Shown here: positions 11,765 to 22,409 of the stretch, one piece after another
Numbering within the stretch: the stretch's first letter is position 1
Layout: each line of letters opens with the position of its first letter
Origin: Lactifluus volemus
Lineage: Eukaryota; Basidiomycota; Agaricomycetes; Russulales; Russulaceae
Direction of reading: 5' to 3'
NCBI GenBank assembly: GCA_022376515.1
Contig: WTXI01000150.1
Location: 24,962-88,961 of the forward strand
Length of the DNA: 64,000 bases
Program-made: the position numbers and the translations under genes
The notes under the pieces: generated by a model
The model's input: only the letters and a program-made list of their open reading frames with translations
The model's database searches: none
Told to the model about the DNA's origin: nothing

Positions 11765-12075
11765 CAGTGTCAACTCGAGCCACACCAGACTGGACCGCGG
11801 CAACACTACTGAGGATGCACCTGCGACTTCGGAAAGAAGTGCAAGGGGAGCTACTCAACACTTCAATAATATCGGCAAAACAGTTCATCCACAACCCGCA
11901 ATCAAATATTGTCATGACGCACATGGCATCGGCGGGGATCAGTTGTGGAGAGCATGGTATGCGGTACCTGGTCCCCAGTTTTGTTTTGTTATTAGGTGTT
12001 GGCGATATGATAGGGGAGAAAGAAATGATATTTTGCTTTGTCTGTTGATTAGCACCACTATTCGCCGGTCGTGAG
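11765..12075 (+). pseudogene. Orphan family 2, truncated copy A
   Basis: Matches the last exon of the gene at 14258-15033 (the TSERSARGATQ.FN block, then HSPQSNIVM and HMAS) but lacks about 70 bp of the middle and the C-terminal codons. Its 3' flank (GGTATGCGGTACCTGG and following) is nearly the same as the flank after the copy at 17233-17924. So the duplication included downstream sequence, and copies A and D are close relatives. Confidence 0.75.
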
Positions 12076-12095
12076 AACACGGCGCCGCTGGACAC

Positions 12096-12382
12096 TTAAC
12101 ACAGAACTATCAAGCCGATAGAAGCAATTGGCTGGCGCCAGCGGGGGTTTCGGAAACAAGTAGCGATAGCAAGGGCGCCAACTTTGTACGTACAACTTGG
12201 GTCAGCTGGAGTAGGACGGCAGTGTTCGAGAGCAGGTACAGGCTCGCCGGGTTGTCGGTGCAGTCCAAGATCACGTCGTATGATCCTAGGAGCGAGCGGG
12301 CGTTTGTGGGGGCGAGTCGCCCGTGATGGGCTCCGAGTCCACATGGAGGTGCGACCTGTGGCAAACATCTGTACACAAACAA
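12096..12382 (-). pseudogene. Fragment of a UBA4/MOCS3-type E1-like enzyme
   Basis: The minus strand reads [19 protein letters not shown] followed by [17 protein letters not shown], the segment around the conserved DCTDNP of the ThiF/MoeB fold. In UBA4/MOCS3 this fold adenylates and then thiolates a ubiquitin-like sulfur carrier (Urm1) for tRNA thiolation. Only about 60 codons are convincing; frames break on both sides, and neither the ATP-binding loop nor the rhodanese domain is present. It is therefore a dead fragment, presumably a partial duplication of a gene elsewhere. Confidence rests on one motif block. Confidence 0.6.
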
Positions 12383-12506
12383 ACCATTACAATAGAGATG
12401 TACATAAACGACATACAGTAGTTTTACTCATTTCCTCCCTTCAAACCTACCTCCTCATGCATGCACCAATCCCATTCCTCTGCCACTTCCGCACCAATCT
12501 CAGGTT

Positions 12507-12680
12507 CTCAGCCCTCAGGCTGGTACAAGACTCAGCCCTCAAGACTCAGCCCTAAGTGGCGCTCAGCCCTCAAGACTCAGCCCTAAATGGCGCTCAGCCC
12601 TCGCGTGGGTACAAGTCTCCGTACTTAGCCCGTGCTAGTACAAGTCTTCAAGCTTCAAGCTTCAAGTCTTAAAGTTTTTT
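12507..12680. repeat. Short imperfect tandem repeats (CTCAGCCCTCAAGACTCAGC)
   Basis: The phrase CTCAGCCCTCAAGACTCAGC plus CCTAARTGGCG occurs twice about 32 bp apart. Shorter CTCAGCCCT and GTACAAGTCT units surround it, and a triple CTTCAAG run follows at about 12648. It looks like a noncoding minisatellite. Confidence 0.7.
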
Positions 12681-12748
12681 TTAATCTGTATTTGTATACC
12701 GAAACATGTCTCTATGACAGACATGGTCCCCCAGGGTGCAGAAATAGA

Positions 12749-13012
12749 TTATGCGGCAGGAGGGAGAGGAGTGGGTGACCAGGGCTGTTCCTTTCTCCAG
12801 AAGGGCACTGCCAGTGAATTGTGAGCGTAAAAAGGATCACAGAGATAGAATGCCTCGTGTGCCTGACGGATTTTTTCACACAATGATAAACAGTAGTCCG
12901 CATGTACAATGAATGCGGCTGTGCCCCCGAAGTCAAGGCGTTGTGGCAGTTGCTGGACTGCGTTTTTTTTCCCGTCGAGGTCCAGGGGACTGCTTCTTTC
13001 CGCTTCTGTCAC
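12749..13012 (-). pseudogene. Unassigned ORF remnant
   Basis: An 87-codon minus-strand frame without an ATG at its head (it opens with GTG). It reads VQQLPQRLDFGGTAAFIV, then HADYCLSLCEKIRQAHEA and HNSLAVPFW. The composition looks like a real globular protein fragment, not shadow translation, but I do not recognise it. It sits next to the UBA4-like fragment on the same strand; they may have arrived together. Confidence 0.3.
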
Positions 13013-13159
13013 TCCCCCTCAGCGCTCAGCTCCCGCGCACTACCCAACAGATAAAACAAATTTCGAAACCCCCGATTCATTGCCAATACCTAATATGAAA
13101 AATAAAACTGGGGACCGGACACCGCGGCGCTTAGCCACTTCAGTGTGGTACTACGCCAA

Positions 13160-13385
13160 CTCCCTCAAAAAACTGGCAGCGTCAACTATTTCGAGCTCGA
13201 TAGTCACTTTACACCGACAGGAATTGATCCCCAGCGATGCGGTGTGCATCCATGGGCAACGTTTGAATGAGGGCTGTGGACGAACCGTATTGCAAGGTCC
13301 CTGTATACGTTGGACATCAATATGTTTGGGACAACGAGATTGTGATCGGCGTCATTGTAGATCCCCTTGCGCCCCTTTCTACACA
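13160..13385 (-). pseudogene. Orphan family 2, inverted fragment (copy B, last exon)
   Basis: The minus strand carries the family-2 last exon (HNLVVPNILMSNVYRDLAI, then a degraded HSP...N block and the K-V-T-I-E-L-E end) followed by the family's 3' flank (GTCCCCAGTTTTATTTTTC). An 8-9-bp change shifts the frame after the HSP block. Its orientation is opposite to the exon-3 remnant at 13600-13710, so copy B has been broken and inverted. Confidence 0.7.
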
Positions 13386-13599
13386 TTCACTTAGAATCGT
13401 GCCCAATTAGATGAGGAACCTGTGAATTTCCCTGCGAATTTGGGAAGAGGATACGGCTGATGAAGGATACTGCCGAGAGAGTGCGGTCCAATGGCAATGG
13501 CAGTCTCCCTTTTCCGAATCGCTTCTTTCGTCTTGAGGCGATGCACGCCAATCGCTTCCATCTGTGAGTCCATTCATCTGAGATCTGTGTATTCTAGAA

Positions 13600-13715
13600 A
13601 TAGAACATCCTCGCAGAATGACGCCACGCACGCCACGGGATGGTTCCAACGATTGTTTTTACATCCTACCCGGCCCAGGCGGGCCGGCGCATGTGGCCGT
13701 CGGACTGACACACCT
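13600..13715 (+). pseudogene. Orphan family 2, exon-3 remnant (copy B)
   Basis: Starts at a CGCAG acceptor followed by AATGA and keeps the outline of exon 3 of the intact copy (TGGTTCCAACGAT..., then GGCGGGCCGGCGCATGTGGC), but small indels destroy the frame. Confidence 0.6.
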
Positions 13716-14257
13716 CCGTGAACGTGGGAACCATTCAGATAGGGGCTTATTATCAAACGCGATGAAACGAGACGCGCGTTCTATCATCTCGACTGTCATC
13801 GTAATAGTACCTTTACAGTTTTATTTAATCTGCTTGTACGATCGTTCCACTGGCACCCCCATGAATTCGAGCCACTAAACCGGTCTTTCATCCATGCCTA
13901 GCCGAGCTATGTTGCTTCCAATCTATTTCATTAAAACAAGGTACTGTCTAGTTTGAACACTTGACTCGCAGTCACTCGGCCTAATTTCAAAAACCCGTTC
14001 AACGCACTGCTGTTATGCGCATACGGGAGATCCACCTCATCGTCTTTAAACTAAAGTACTCAAGCCTTTGGTGGTTAGCTCGAATTTCATCTGGGCATGG
14101 TTCTCCCGTCATCCCAAACGTTACGACCTCCTTCACTTCGCCCTTTCCTGAGTCGCACAAGCGCCCTCCCTGTTTTTTTTTGCTTATATACGAGGCGCAG
14201 ATTTCACCGAACCCACCGACTGCAAATCACATTTCCCCTCCACTCAACAACTTCCAG

Positions 14258-15033
14258 ATGACCGACGGACCTTCGCAAAACGTGGGGAATTATCCTTTTG
14301 AAAGGGTAGTACCCTCAAACGCTGTTCCACCTGTGCCTTGCAACCATCCAGCTGTGTACCGAGATTGTACGGTAGGCAGTGTATACACCGAGTGTCTCTT
14401 TGCTTGGGTGCTCAATGCTTGAGGCTGTTTCAGATTCCCGCAATGTCAGACACAAATCGAGACCATATCTTTCTGACACCACCAGCAACTTATGCACCTT
14501 ATGGTGCATCGCGCCCTGTCTACCCGCATTACTACGAACGTCCCCCAGCTGTGAGTATGTTCACCTGAGACTCGAGAAGCCCTAACATTGGTGCACCTTC
14601 GCAGAATGATGGTACCACACACATTCCCTACGCGACGAGTCCCATGCCCTCCAACGATGTTGTACCCTCTCACCCAGGTGGGCTGCCGCATGTGGCTGCC
14701 TATGATCCACCTTCTCTTGTCAGTGTCCTTCATCATCCGTACTCCTTCTCTAAACGTTCAGTCTAGAACGTCCAATTCAATGGGGTGTCCGAGAACGCAC
14801 CTGAGACTTCGGAAAGAAGTGCGAGGGGAGCTACTCAAGACTTCAATATCACCGATTACGATTACATTTTCCCTGGGATATTGATGACCAGCGTATATAG
14901 GGATCTTGCAATACGGTTCATCCACAGCCCGCAGTCGAACATTGTCATGATGCATATGGCGTCGCTGGGGGTCAATTCTGGTCGTTGTAAAGTGACGATC
15001 GAGCTCGACATCGTTGATGCTGCCAATGCTTGA
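14258..15033 (+). CDS. Orphan family 2 protein, best-preserved copy C
   Basis: Four exons, 14258-14371, 14434-14550, 14605-14718 and 14767-15033, all phase 0 with GT-AG introns, give 203 residues. The first three exons are 114, 117 and 114 nt and encode a Pro/Tyr/Asn-rich, probably disordered N-terminal half (ASRPVYPHYYERPP, then MPSNDVVPSHPGG). The last exon holds the part conserved in all copies: TSERSARGAT, FPGILMTSVYRDLAIRFI, HSPQSNIVMMHMAS and a CKVTIELDIVD end that suggests beta strands. There is no signal peptide, membrane segment or known domain. The short 5' leader (about 40 bp after a TATA-like TTATATA at 14183) fits a transcribed gene. Function unknown. Confidence 0.65.
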
Positions 15034-17232
15034 GGGAGTTGGCATAGTGTATTGAGAGTAACGGTAAGTTGTCCCAGATCGCCAGCTATGTTTTGATTAG
15101 GTATTGTCAGTGGCGATGGACGAGGTTTCGAGATATGATATTTTGCTTCATCTGTTACAGAGTTCATACGACCGTGAGAATACGGCGCAGCTAGACAATC
15201 TTCAACTTAATGGGTGGCCTAGAATTGTCCTACGGTACTCATGACCATCTATCACTGGCACACAGGTCCAATTAAGCCGTTAAGAACGTGATCTAAGTAA
15301 GGACGATAAGTGGCACCGAGCAGTGGCTACGAAACCCTTTCACAGACTGAACTCTCCAGTTTAGCAGAGACATGCGTGTAAAGTTCGCAGATGAAAGCCG
15401 TATCATTAGCTATGGCCCGTTCGCCATAGGACCTGCCATGGCGCGACTACAACACTTCACGTGCTTACATCCTAGTACCGTACGAAGATCTAGCGAGAAC
15501 GACGCTCTTACCTTTCAACAATCTTCCTCTAGGTGAAGGTTACTACCTTGGCCATCCCTACCAAGAATGCAAATAGCTCTTTGCGACCCAGACACTTCGT
15601 TCGTGAGCCGTGTCCTATGGCGTTGTCTCGGGACTTGGGACCAAAGTCATGTTCACCCACAGACAGAAGTGTCCGAGTCGTGTGTCAGTCCTTATGATAA
15701 AGATAACGAACTCAGGTTGACCAACTCAACCTGTAGTGTGCTCACTCACGCCAAACGGAGATCACTTCTTGTGATCTTTGAGGGATATCTTGTCATACAT
15801 TCACACCTCGTCGACGAGGTAATGAGTAATGCACCAGAAATTGACCCTGTCCTGGAAGCTATAGTGCAACCACTCGGAACCTCCAGGTGAGCTCCACAAG
15901 TGATCAAGGAAGAGGCACTTCATAGCGAACAATTTGTCACTGGTCCATTCTCTCACGCGAAAGAACAACGCCAAATGCACCTGGCGTGCGGCAACTTTGG
16001 TGCGTGCGTAGAATCTGATGAACATACTCACCGTGATAATTCAACGCATCGACCTGCGACGCTGTTCACGGAGGTAGTCTGCTTCATTCTGGGGTCAGCG
16101 AGCACGGAGACCCTCTTTCCGGGGCTCAGACAAACCTATATTTCCTTTTCGATAGCTAGCTGTCGTTGCTTACGAGAAGATGATGGGCGAAACAGAGGGA
16201 AATAGGAATTTTCGAAAAATGACCGAGCCGTATGGTCTTCTTCGATATTACCAAAGATAGTGTTATGACCCTTCTATGGTTGGTTGTTCTCGGAAAGCTA
16301 AGGAGTAGACTCGTCCTCAAGCTCTTACTTGGGATGAGGCATAAGGCAGCCCCCTGTGGCGGAAACACCGGGAGTTCTATTAACTTGAAGAAGGCCGCTT
16401 TGAACCTCTTTACTGATTCATTCCCTTTTCGGAGACAGTAAGGGCATTGCGTTCCTCTGATGGGGCACTACATAATTTCTTGGAACTACCGTACAACGTG
16501 TACAATTGGGGAGAAAGATTGAAAGACGACATCGAGACAATTGAGGGGTGTAGAGTATATGCGCCACATGCTCCGGCGTGAGGTAGGCTTACCGCCAGGG
16601 GCGTAATTGCCATGGTTTAGGGTAGTTACCACATCTGGAGAGGGATCTGCGCCTACCCCATAGAATCGAGAAAAGGTGATGTGATGTTAAGCGCAGGTTC
16701 TACAGTTGCCGGATCATGCATCGATCATGGATGTTTCGCCGTCACGTGGCTAGGCTAGTCGCGGCTGTCGCGCTCCGCAGTAGTATTCTCTCCGAAACCG
16801 TGACGGGGGGCTCCGGCCATGTCCTCCCCTTCCCGTAAGTCTCCCGTACCTTCGAGAGGAGCCCGTCCAATTTGCACCTCCGAGTCTGTTTTGCGCATGC
16901 TGGAGATCTATTCGTGTCGTAAAAAGTTCCAAGCATTTGGCGGTTGAGACTTTGATGGACAGCGATTGTCCTCAATGATGCGCCAACCATCAGGACCTTC
17001 ATCGTCACTCTTCCCAACCTCAGTCCTCACCTTGTTGAGCACGTTTTCGGATCCTAGGCCTCGACCTTTGATTCACCACTCGCCAACGTGTGTAGCCCGT
17101 CATCACAAATTTCGTCCTCGCAGAGCAGCTTCACATGATCCCATGTACTTATAAAAGATGCAAACTTGACACTGCTGTAGATTGCGTTTCCTCTCAACCG
17201 TCCGGTCCCCCTAATAACATCCCATACTCACC
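15034..17232. other. Region between family-2 copies C and D; no assignable gene
   Basis: Contains flanks duplicated elsewhere: 15040-15450 resembles 29060-29260, and 16735-17100 resembles 29325-29680. A 107-codon frame at 15567-15890 and short frames around 16230-16610 have no recognisable domains. Confidence 0.4.
16735..17100 (+). repeat. Duplicated family-2 upstream flank, copy 1
   Basis: The stretch CCCGTACCTTCGAGAGGA, then CACCTCCGAGTCTGTTTT, CATGCTGGAGATCTAT and GTCGTAAAAAGTTCCAAGC recurs in the same order at 29405-29520. Flanking similarity continues to CACTCGCCAAC at 17085 and 29654. It precedes copy D and probably represents its ancestral 5' flank. Confidence 0.75.
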
Positions 17233-17924
17233 ATGGGCGACGAACCTCTGCAAAACATGGGGGGTTATCCTTATGAAGGGGTGACGACGTCCCACCTGTA
17301 CCTTCCAATCATACAAGTGCGCACCGAGATTGTACGGTATGGCAGTGTATACCAAATATCTCTTTGACTTGGGTGCTTAAGGTTGGGGGCCCGCAGACTT
17401 TCACGATATCAGACACATATCAAGACCGTATCTTCACGCTTCCGCCACCAACTAACCCACCTTATGGTGCATCCCGCCCCGTCTACTCGCAAGACTATGA
17501 ATATATTCCACCCGTGAGCCCATTCCCCAGATATCTGAGCGATCCTAGAATTAAAGTACTTTTTCAGAATGATGGGATTGCACAGGTTCACCGCGCGACG
17601 GATTCCACGCACCTTTCTATGCCCTTCAACGATGTTGTACCCTCCCAGCCAGGTGGGCGGGCACATGGGGCTGTCTATGGACCACCTTTTCCTTCTGAGA
17701 ATCCACCTGCGACTTCGGAAAGAAGTGCAAGGGCAGCTACGAGACACTTCAATAATATCGATCACAATCCTGTTGTCCCCAGCATAATGATGACCAACAT
17801 GTATAGGGATCTGGCAATAGAGTTCATCCAGAGCCCGCAATCGAACATTGTCATGATGCACATGGCATCGGCGGCTGGTCGTGTCAAAGTGACGATCGAG
17901 CTCGAGATAGATGGAGCCGTTTGA
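17233..17924 (+). CDS. Orphan family 2 protein, copy D (5' exon damaged)
   Basis: Exon 2 (17397-17513, 117 nt as in copy C) and the following exon (17568-17924) join in phase, but the 54-nt intron between them is also open. Exon 1 at 17233 keeps MGDEPLQNM...YPYE but has a small deletion that throws the rest out of frame, so the true start is unclear. Compared with copy C, the third intron and about 24 flanking coding bases have been lost in frame. The conserved C-terminal part is intact (TSERSARAATRHFNN, MMTNMYRDLAIEFI, SPQSNIVMMHMAS). It may be a recently dying gene, or one using a new start at MPFNDVV. Confidence 0.5.
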
Positions 17925-18049
17925 GGGAGTCAGCACAGTTTCGTAGAAAGATGTGTGGACGGAATGGTATGCGGTACCTGGTCCCCAGTTTTGTTTTGTT
18001 ATTATGTGTTGGCGATATGATGGGGGAGAAAGAAATGATGCTTTATTGC

Positions 18050-18801
18050 TTACACACGGAGTTTCAGAAGTTGGTCAGAGTTTGACTAATTTGACTGCTC
18101 AGACTGGACCGCATAGAACCACGGCAACACTAACCAGTCTAAATATAAGTTCCGAGGAACTATCTCGAAAACGGTAGAGTTCCTTTCAAAAGCTATCACT
18201 CTCACCCATGTGTTGAAAAAAATGATCCCCGTGGAGTATGCCGAAATCACACACACCACACTACTCGATGACCGTGACGTCGGCGCGTCGGTCTCTCTCT
18301 TCGTCCACCGAAAATCTCATCTTATCTATGCGACATCCGAGTCCCGAGGAACTTTGGGGCTCTGGCGCCACTTCCCCGACAGACGGTTACGGGTAGTCAC
18401 CTTGTCTTGTCCTGATTTCCGATGTCCTTAACAACAATGATCATATTAATGTGTACCACTTTTATATAGCTGAGTAATCCATACAGGAGAACCTGCGCTC
18501 AGATCAAACAACCTCAGCCAGGGCAGTAATTATTGCCTTGCGGCCTGCCACCTCCCTTCAGTGCATTGTCCAATTGTTCTACAAGTGCGACTCCACTGAA
18601 TTGTAATAACAAATGATGCCTGTACGTCGACGCACTTTCCCGATTCCCAGACGGAGTCTGACGGACGCCAGGGTCCAATTCTGGATATAGGTCAACGCCC
18701 ATCTTGACTGAGGACACCGCCACCGCCACGGGAATCGCCCAAGAGGCCTACACGCTGCTGTATACTCTCCAATCGCATCCACATTGCTCACCTCCCTGAA
18801 A
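18050..18801 (+). repeat. F-box cassette leader, copy 1
   Basis: The block starting near TTCAGAAGTTGGTCAGAGTT (18065) and running to the F-box start codon recurs before the other three F-box copies (32990-33737, 37330-38240, 41950-42882). It contains broken coding-like sequence (VIPVEYA, SLRAAKSMY and AYTLLYTLQ in different copies), so it is a decayed upstream gene or lost exons, and not a pure promoter. Confidence 0.7.
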
Positions 18802-19318
18802 ATGCCTGGTTGCTGCTCTACCATCATTTACCCTCCCCTCATCAGAAGGCTCCGAGTCGGCCAAAGTAAGCAATTCGAAATCATGATCTTTGTATCCCTG
18901 ATCTGATCACAAACTTGCGAATTAATAGGGCTTAAAAGCAATAGACGTCACTCGCCTATCCATAACCTCAACGACGACGTGCTTCTCAATATATTTCATC
19001 TTTATCGCCTGGTCGATCCAGACGAATATGAAGATGAGAGTGGCATGTATTACTTCATCAGTAAATGGTGCAAAAACTTTTTGACTTTTTGACTTTTGAA
19101 GGTGAAAAAGTACAAAAGTAAAAAATCTTGCATTGACCCACATGGGATGGAATATGAATTAAACAACTTTAAGTAAGAAAAGTTTGAAAAGTTTAAATAA
19201 GTGTAATAAACTTACCAGCTGTCCGGGCCGGCCCCGGCTTAATAATCCAATCAATTCCAGGTAAAAAATTCTCACAGTTGCTCACATAATCATCCCCACA
19301 GCATGCTTCCAATTAATT

Positions 19319-19398
19319 GCATATGCGGTATTCGAACCCTCAACTTGTGCATGCAGTAATGAAGGCAAGCCATCTGTTTACCATTACACCATCGAGGC
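19319..19398 (-). repeat. tRNA-like (SINE-like) pol III promoter module
   Basis: The minus strand reads GCCTCGATGGTGTAATGGTA with a good A box (TGGTGTAATGGTAA at about 19391-19378), and 53 bp on a B box (GGTTCGAATACC at 19338-19327). The acceptor and T stems do not pair properly, so this is not a working tRNA. A tRNA-derived SINE head or an old tRNA remnant fits best. It lies inside the TIR element. Confidence 0.55.
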
Positions 19399-19916
19399 TG
19401 GATCTGTTGGCGGCTCTATGGCTTACTTCAATAGTCGCATAGTCACTTGACTCAGCTGGTTTCTTTTTTTTTCGTTCACCGCTCGCGTTACCTTCCCTGT
19501 CGCCTCCCTCTGTCGCGAATCTTGGTCAGGATCGTTTTGGTTTGCCCGAAACCATTTCTTACAAGTCTCACCACTGCCTTCGTCATCAACAGCGTGGTCC
19601 TTTTCCGGTGGTTTTCCAGCGCGTCATCTTTGGGGCACCTCTCTGCTTGTCCTCTTCCTCCTCTTCCTCCTGCTTTGCCTCTGCCTTTTGTGTTGTGATT
19701 GTGTTGGAGGGGTGTTGGGACACCTGAAGGGTGCTTCCCTGTCAGGTGTTGCTAGGTATGTTATCTACTCTTCCACTTCACTAACTTCTCTGACTTTTCT
19801 GTAGTTTCCTTGCCCTCCCTTTCTTCTCCCTCGTCCCCCTTCGTCCCCCTTCGTTCCCTTCGATGAGGGATGGCTTCGCGTCATCCCTCGATGCTGGAGG
19901 GACCCCATCGCACCGC

Positions 19917-20590
19917 ATCGACGTCCTTGGCGTCGGGATCGCGCTGGCGGCGCCGTTGCGACCGCCAGAGCGCCAGACGCCTGGGAGCGATGTGGGGCAT
20001 GTCCTCCTCTACCACTTCCCCAGCTGCTTCCGGACTCGGAGTTGCACCGCGTCGACATCTTTGGCGTCAGGATCGCGCTGGCGGCGCCGTTGCGACCGCC
20101 AGAGCACCAGACGCCTGCGACCGATGTGGGGAACGGCCTCCTCCCCTCTGCCGCTTTCCCCGCCCCTTCAGGATTCGGACTCGCACCGTGTCGATGTCCT
20201 TGGCTTCGGGATCGCGCTGGCGGCGCTATTGCGAACGCCAGAGCGCCAGACGCCTACGACCGATGTGGGGCACGGCCCCCGCCCCTCTACCACTTCCCCC
20301 GCCGCTTCCGGACTCGGAGTCGCACCGTGTCGATGTCCTTGGCGTCGGGATCGCGCTGGCGACGCCGTTGCGAACGCCAGAGCGCCAGACGCCTGCGATC
20401 GATGTGGGGCACGGCCTCCTCCCCTCTGTCGCTTCCCCCGCCCCTTCCGGATTCGGACTCGCACCGTGTCGATGTCCTTGGCGTCGGGATCGCGCTGGAA
20501 ACGCCGTTGCGACCGCCAGAGCGCCAGACGCCTGCGACCAGCGTGTGGCACGGCCTCCTCCCGGTTTTAGATACCGCTGTCCAACACTAG
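19917..20590 (+). repeat. 139-bp tandem repeat, about 4.8 units
   Basis: The phrase GTCGATGTCCTTGGCGTCGG starts at about 19917, 20051, 20190, 20329 and 20468; the last three intervals are exactly 139 bp and the first is 134. Each unit also carries GCCAGAGCGCCAGACGCCTG. Because 139 is not a multiple of three, the same peptide appears in each forward frame in turn. This explains three overlapping long open frames that need not be genes. Confidence 0.9.
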
Positions 20591-21077
20591 ACTGAGCGTA
20601 ATGTCATCGTCCCGACCGAGGTCTCTGAGCCAGATCCTCTCGAGATAGCCGATCTACCAGGTGAAGGCGTGAATGTCGTGGTCCCACCCGAGCCGTACTT
20701 CCCCACCACCCTCAACCACTCTAGCCCAAAACCCACGCCGCCGCAAGTCCACTCGCCCTGACCCACTTCTGTTGTAGATGGGGCGACTTCCTGATTTAGA
20801 TGAGGGATGGCCGGGGTGGATATGCCCATGAGTAGTAGTAGTCCCTGAGCCGGGCATGAGGCCAATTTATCCCAGACTTGTATTGTACCCTTTGCTTCTC
20901 TGGATTCCCTGCTTTCCTTAGCTTCAGCACTAAGGAAAGGCACTTTTTCACTTTTGACACTGTTATCACTTTTCAAGACTTTTTCTACTTGATTACTTTT
21001 TGTCAATGTAGTCAAAATAACTTTTTGGTGAATTCTAGGTTCCTTTTGGACTTTTGTGACTTTTCACACTTTTTCAG

Positions 21078-21115
21078 TCGCTCGAGCTCGGTCGAGCTCG
21101 ACCGAGCTCGAGCGA
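21078..21115. repeat. 38-bp perfect palindrome
   Basis: Left arm TCGCTCGAGCTCGGTCGAG is followed directly by its exact complement with no spacer. It is built from CTCGAG/GAGCTC/TCGA units and sits about 30 bp inside the right terminal repeat of the TIR element. It could extrude a cruciform or be a transposase-binding dyad; neither is shown. Confidence 0.9.
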
Positions 21116-22409
21116 GTTCAAAAAAGTTTCGTGCAGGTTTCCTGATGTTTGAATGGGGCCGTCAACGTTGGTGGTACAAACTAGCACATGTTTGTCGACT
21201 GTGGCGAAATCTTATTCTTGAATCACCATCCGGGCTCGACCTTCATCTGTTCTGCACCAGTGGTGTGCCTGTAGCGGACATGCTTGCAAATTCACCACCT
21301 CTACCACTCACCATCTGTTATGACGGTGATCGTGTGATAACAGCAGAAGATGAATCGGGTTTATTACTCGCACTTTCACACTGTGATCGCGTTCGCCGCA
21401 TTGGCCTTTCAAGTTGGGTCCTCCCAAACGCGGGAACGCTTGTCACGGCTATGGATAATCAATTCCCAAGTCTGGAACGCATGTATATCCATTCTCCGGC
21501 CGAAGAAGTGGTCCTTCCTGTAACGTTTCAAGCACCCAATTTACGCCATTTCAGACTGATGACCGCCTCCCTATCAATCCAATCTCCTTTGCTCACAACT
21601 ACTCCCGGTCTTGTCACCCTCCATCTTAAAGATATCCCACCATCCTCCTATTTCCCTCCGAGTTACATACTTGCCCGGCTTTCACTTATGCTCCAGCTAG
21701 AGAGTCTCATCATTGATTTTCGTCCCTCTGCTCCCAACCGTGATGTTGAAAGGCAGCTGCACCAGACCCCGGATATGACCACTTTCCCTAACCTACACTG
21801 GTTCAGGTTCGCTGGCATGAGCGCCTATTTGGAGGCCCTTGTTGCCCAGATCAGCGCCCCTTCCCTTAATACCCTTCAAGTGAATATTTTTAATCGGCTC
21901 TCCGTTACAGTTCCACGCCTCTTGAAGTTCATGCAAACATCCGAGAAGCTCGCATTTGGCGCTCTCCAGGTAACTTTCGGTACATCTGCCGTTTCATTAC
22001 ATGCGGTCCCTTGGAAGTGGGACACTCCTTTGCTGTTGGAGATCGAGTGCGGACAGCTCTACTGGCAGGTTGCGTCTGCAGTGCAACTTTTTGGTTCACT
22101 TTCACCCGTACTTTCTGTTGTCGAGAAAGTCGCATTCGGCTACAAAGAGAACGATGAAATATCTGAATGGCACGACAATGTCGATTGAAGGCAATGGCGT
22201 GAACTTATTAGGCAATTCACCAACGCGAAGACCATTCATGTGCAAGATGATCTCGTCAGCAAAATCTTTCGTTCCTTATCATCTAACGATGGAGGGAAAC
22301 CACTGGAACTCCTTCCGAACCTTGAGGAGGTTGGATATTCTGGAGGAAGCGAAGCTCGGGACGCAGTTACCACATTTATCGATGAACGACAAGCAGCGGG
22401 CCATCCCGT

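Larger units (their letters stand above)
19056..21147. mobile_element. TIR-bearing DNA element (2.09 kb) with minisatellite core
   Basis: It begins CATCAGTAAATGGTGCAAAA and ends, on the complement, CATCAGGAAACCTGCACGAA: imperfect terminal inverted repeats of about 30 bp. Next to them are subterminal ACTTTT/AAAAGT motifs on both sides. The uninterrupted F-box copies show that only TT is duplicated at the junctions (19054-19055 and 21148-21149). No transposase frame is seen, so it is non-autonomous. Inside lie a tRNA-like module (19319-19398), a 139-bp tandem repeat (19917-20590) and a perfect palindrome (21078-21115). The superfamily is unclear. Confidence 0.75.

Noticed and set aside
19863..20595. 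Three overlapping long open frames (180-240 codons)
   Set aside because: They are the same peptide repeated by a 139-bp tandem repeat that shifts frame each unit. There is no start context, known domain or codon bias to support a gene.
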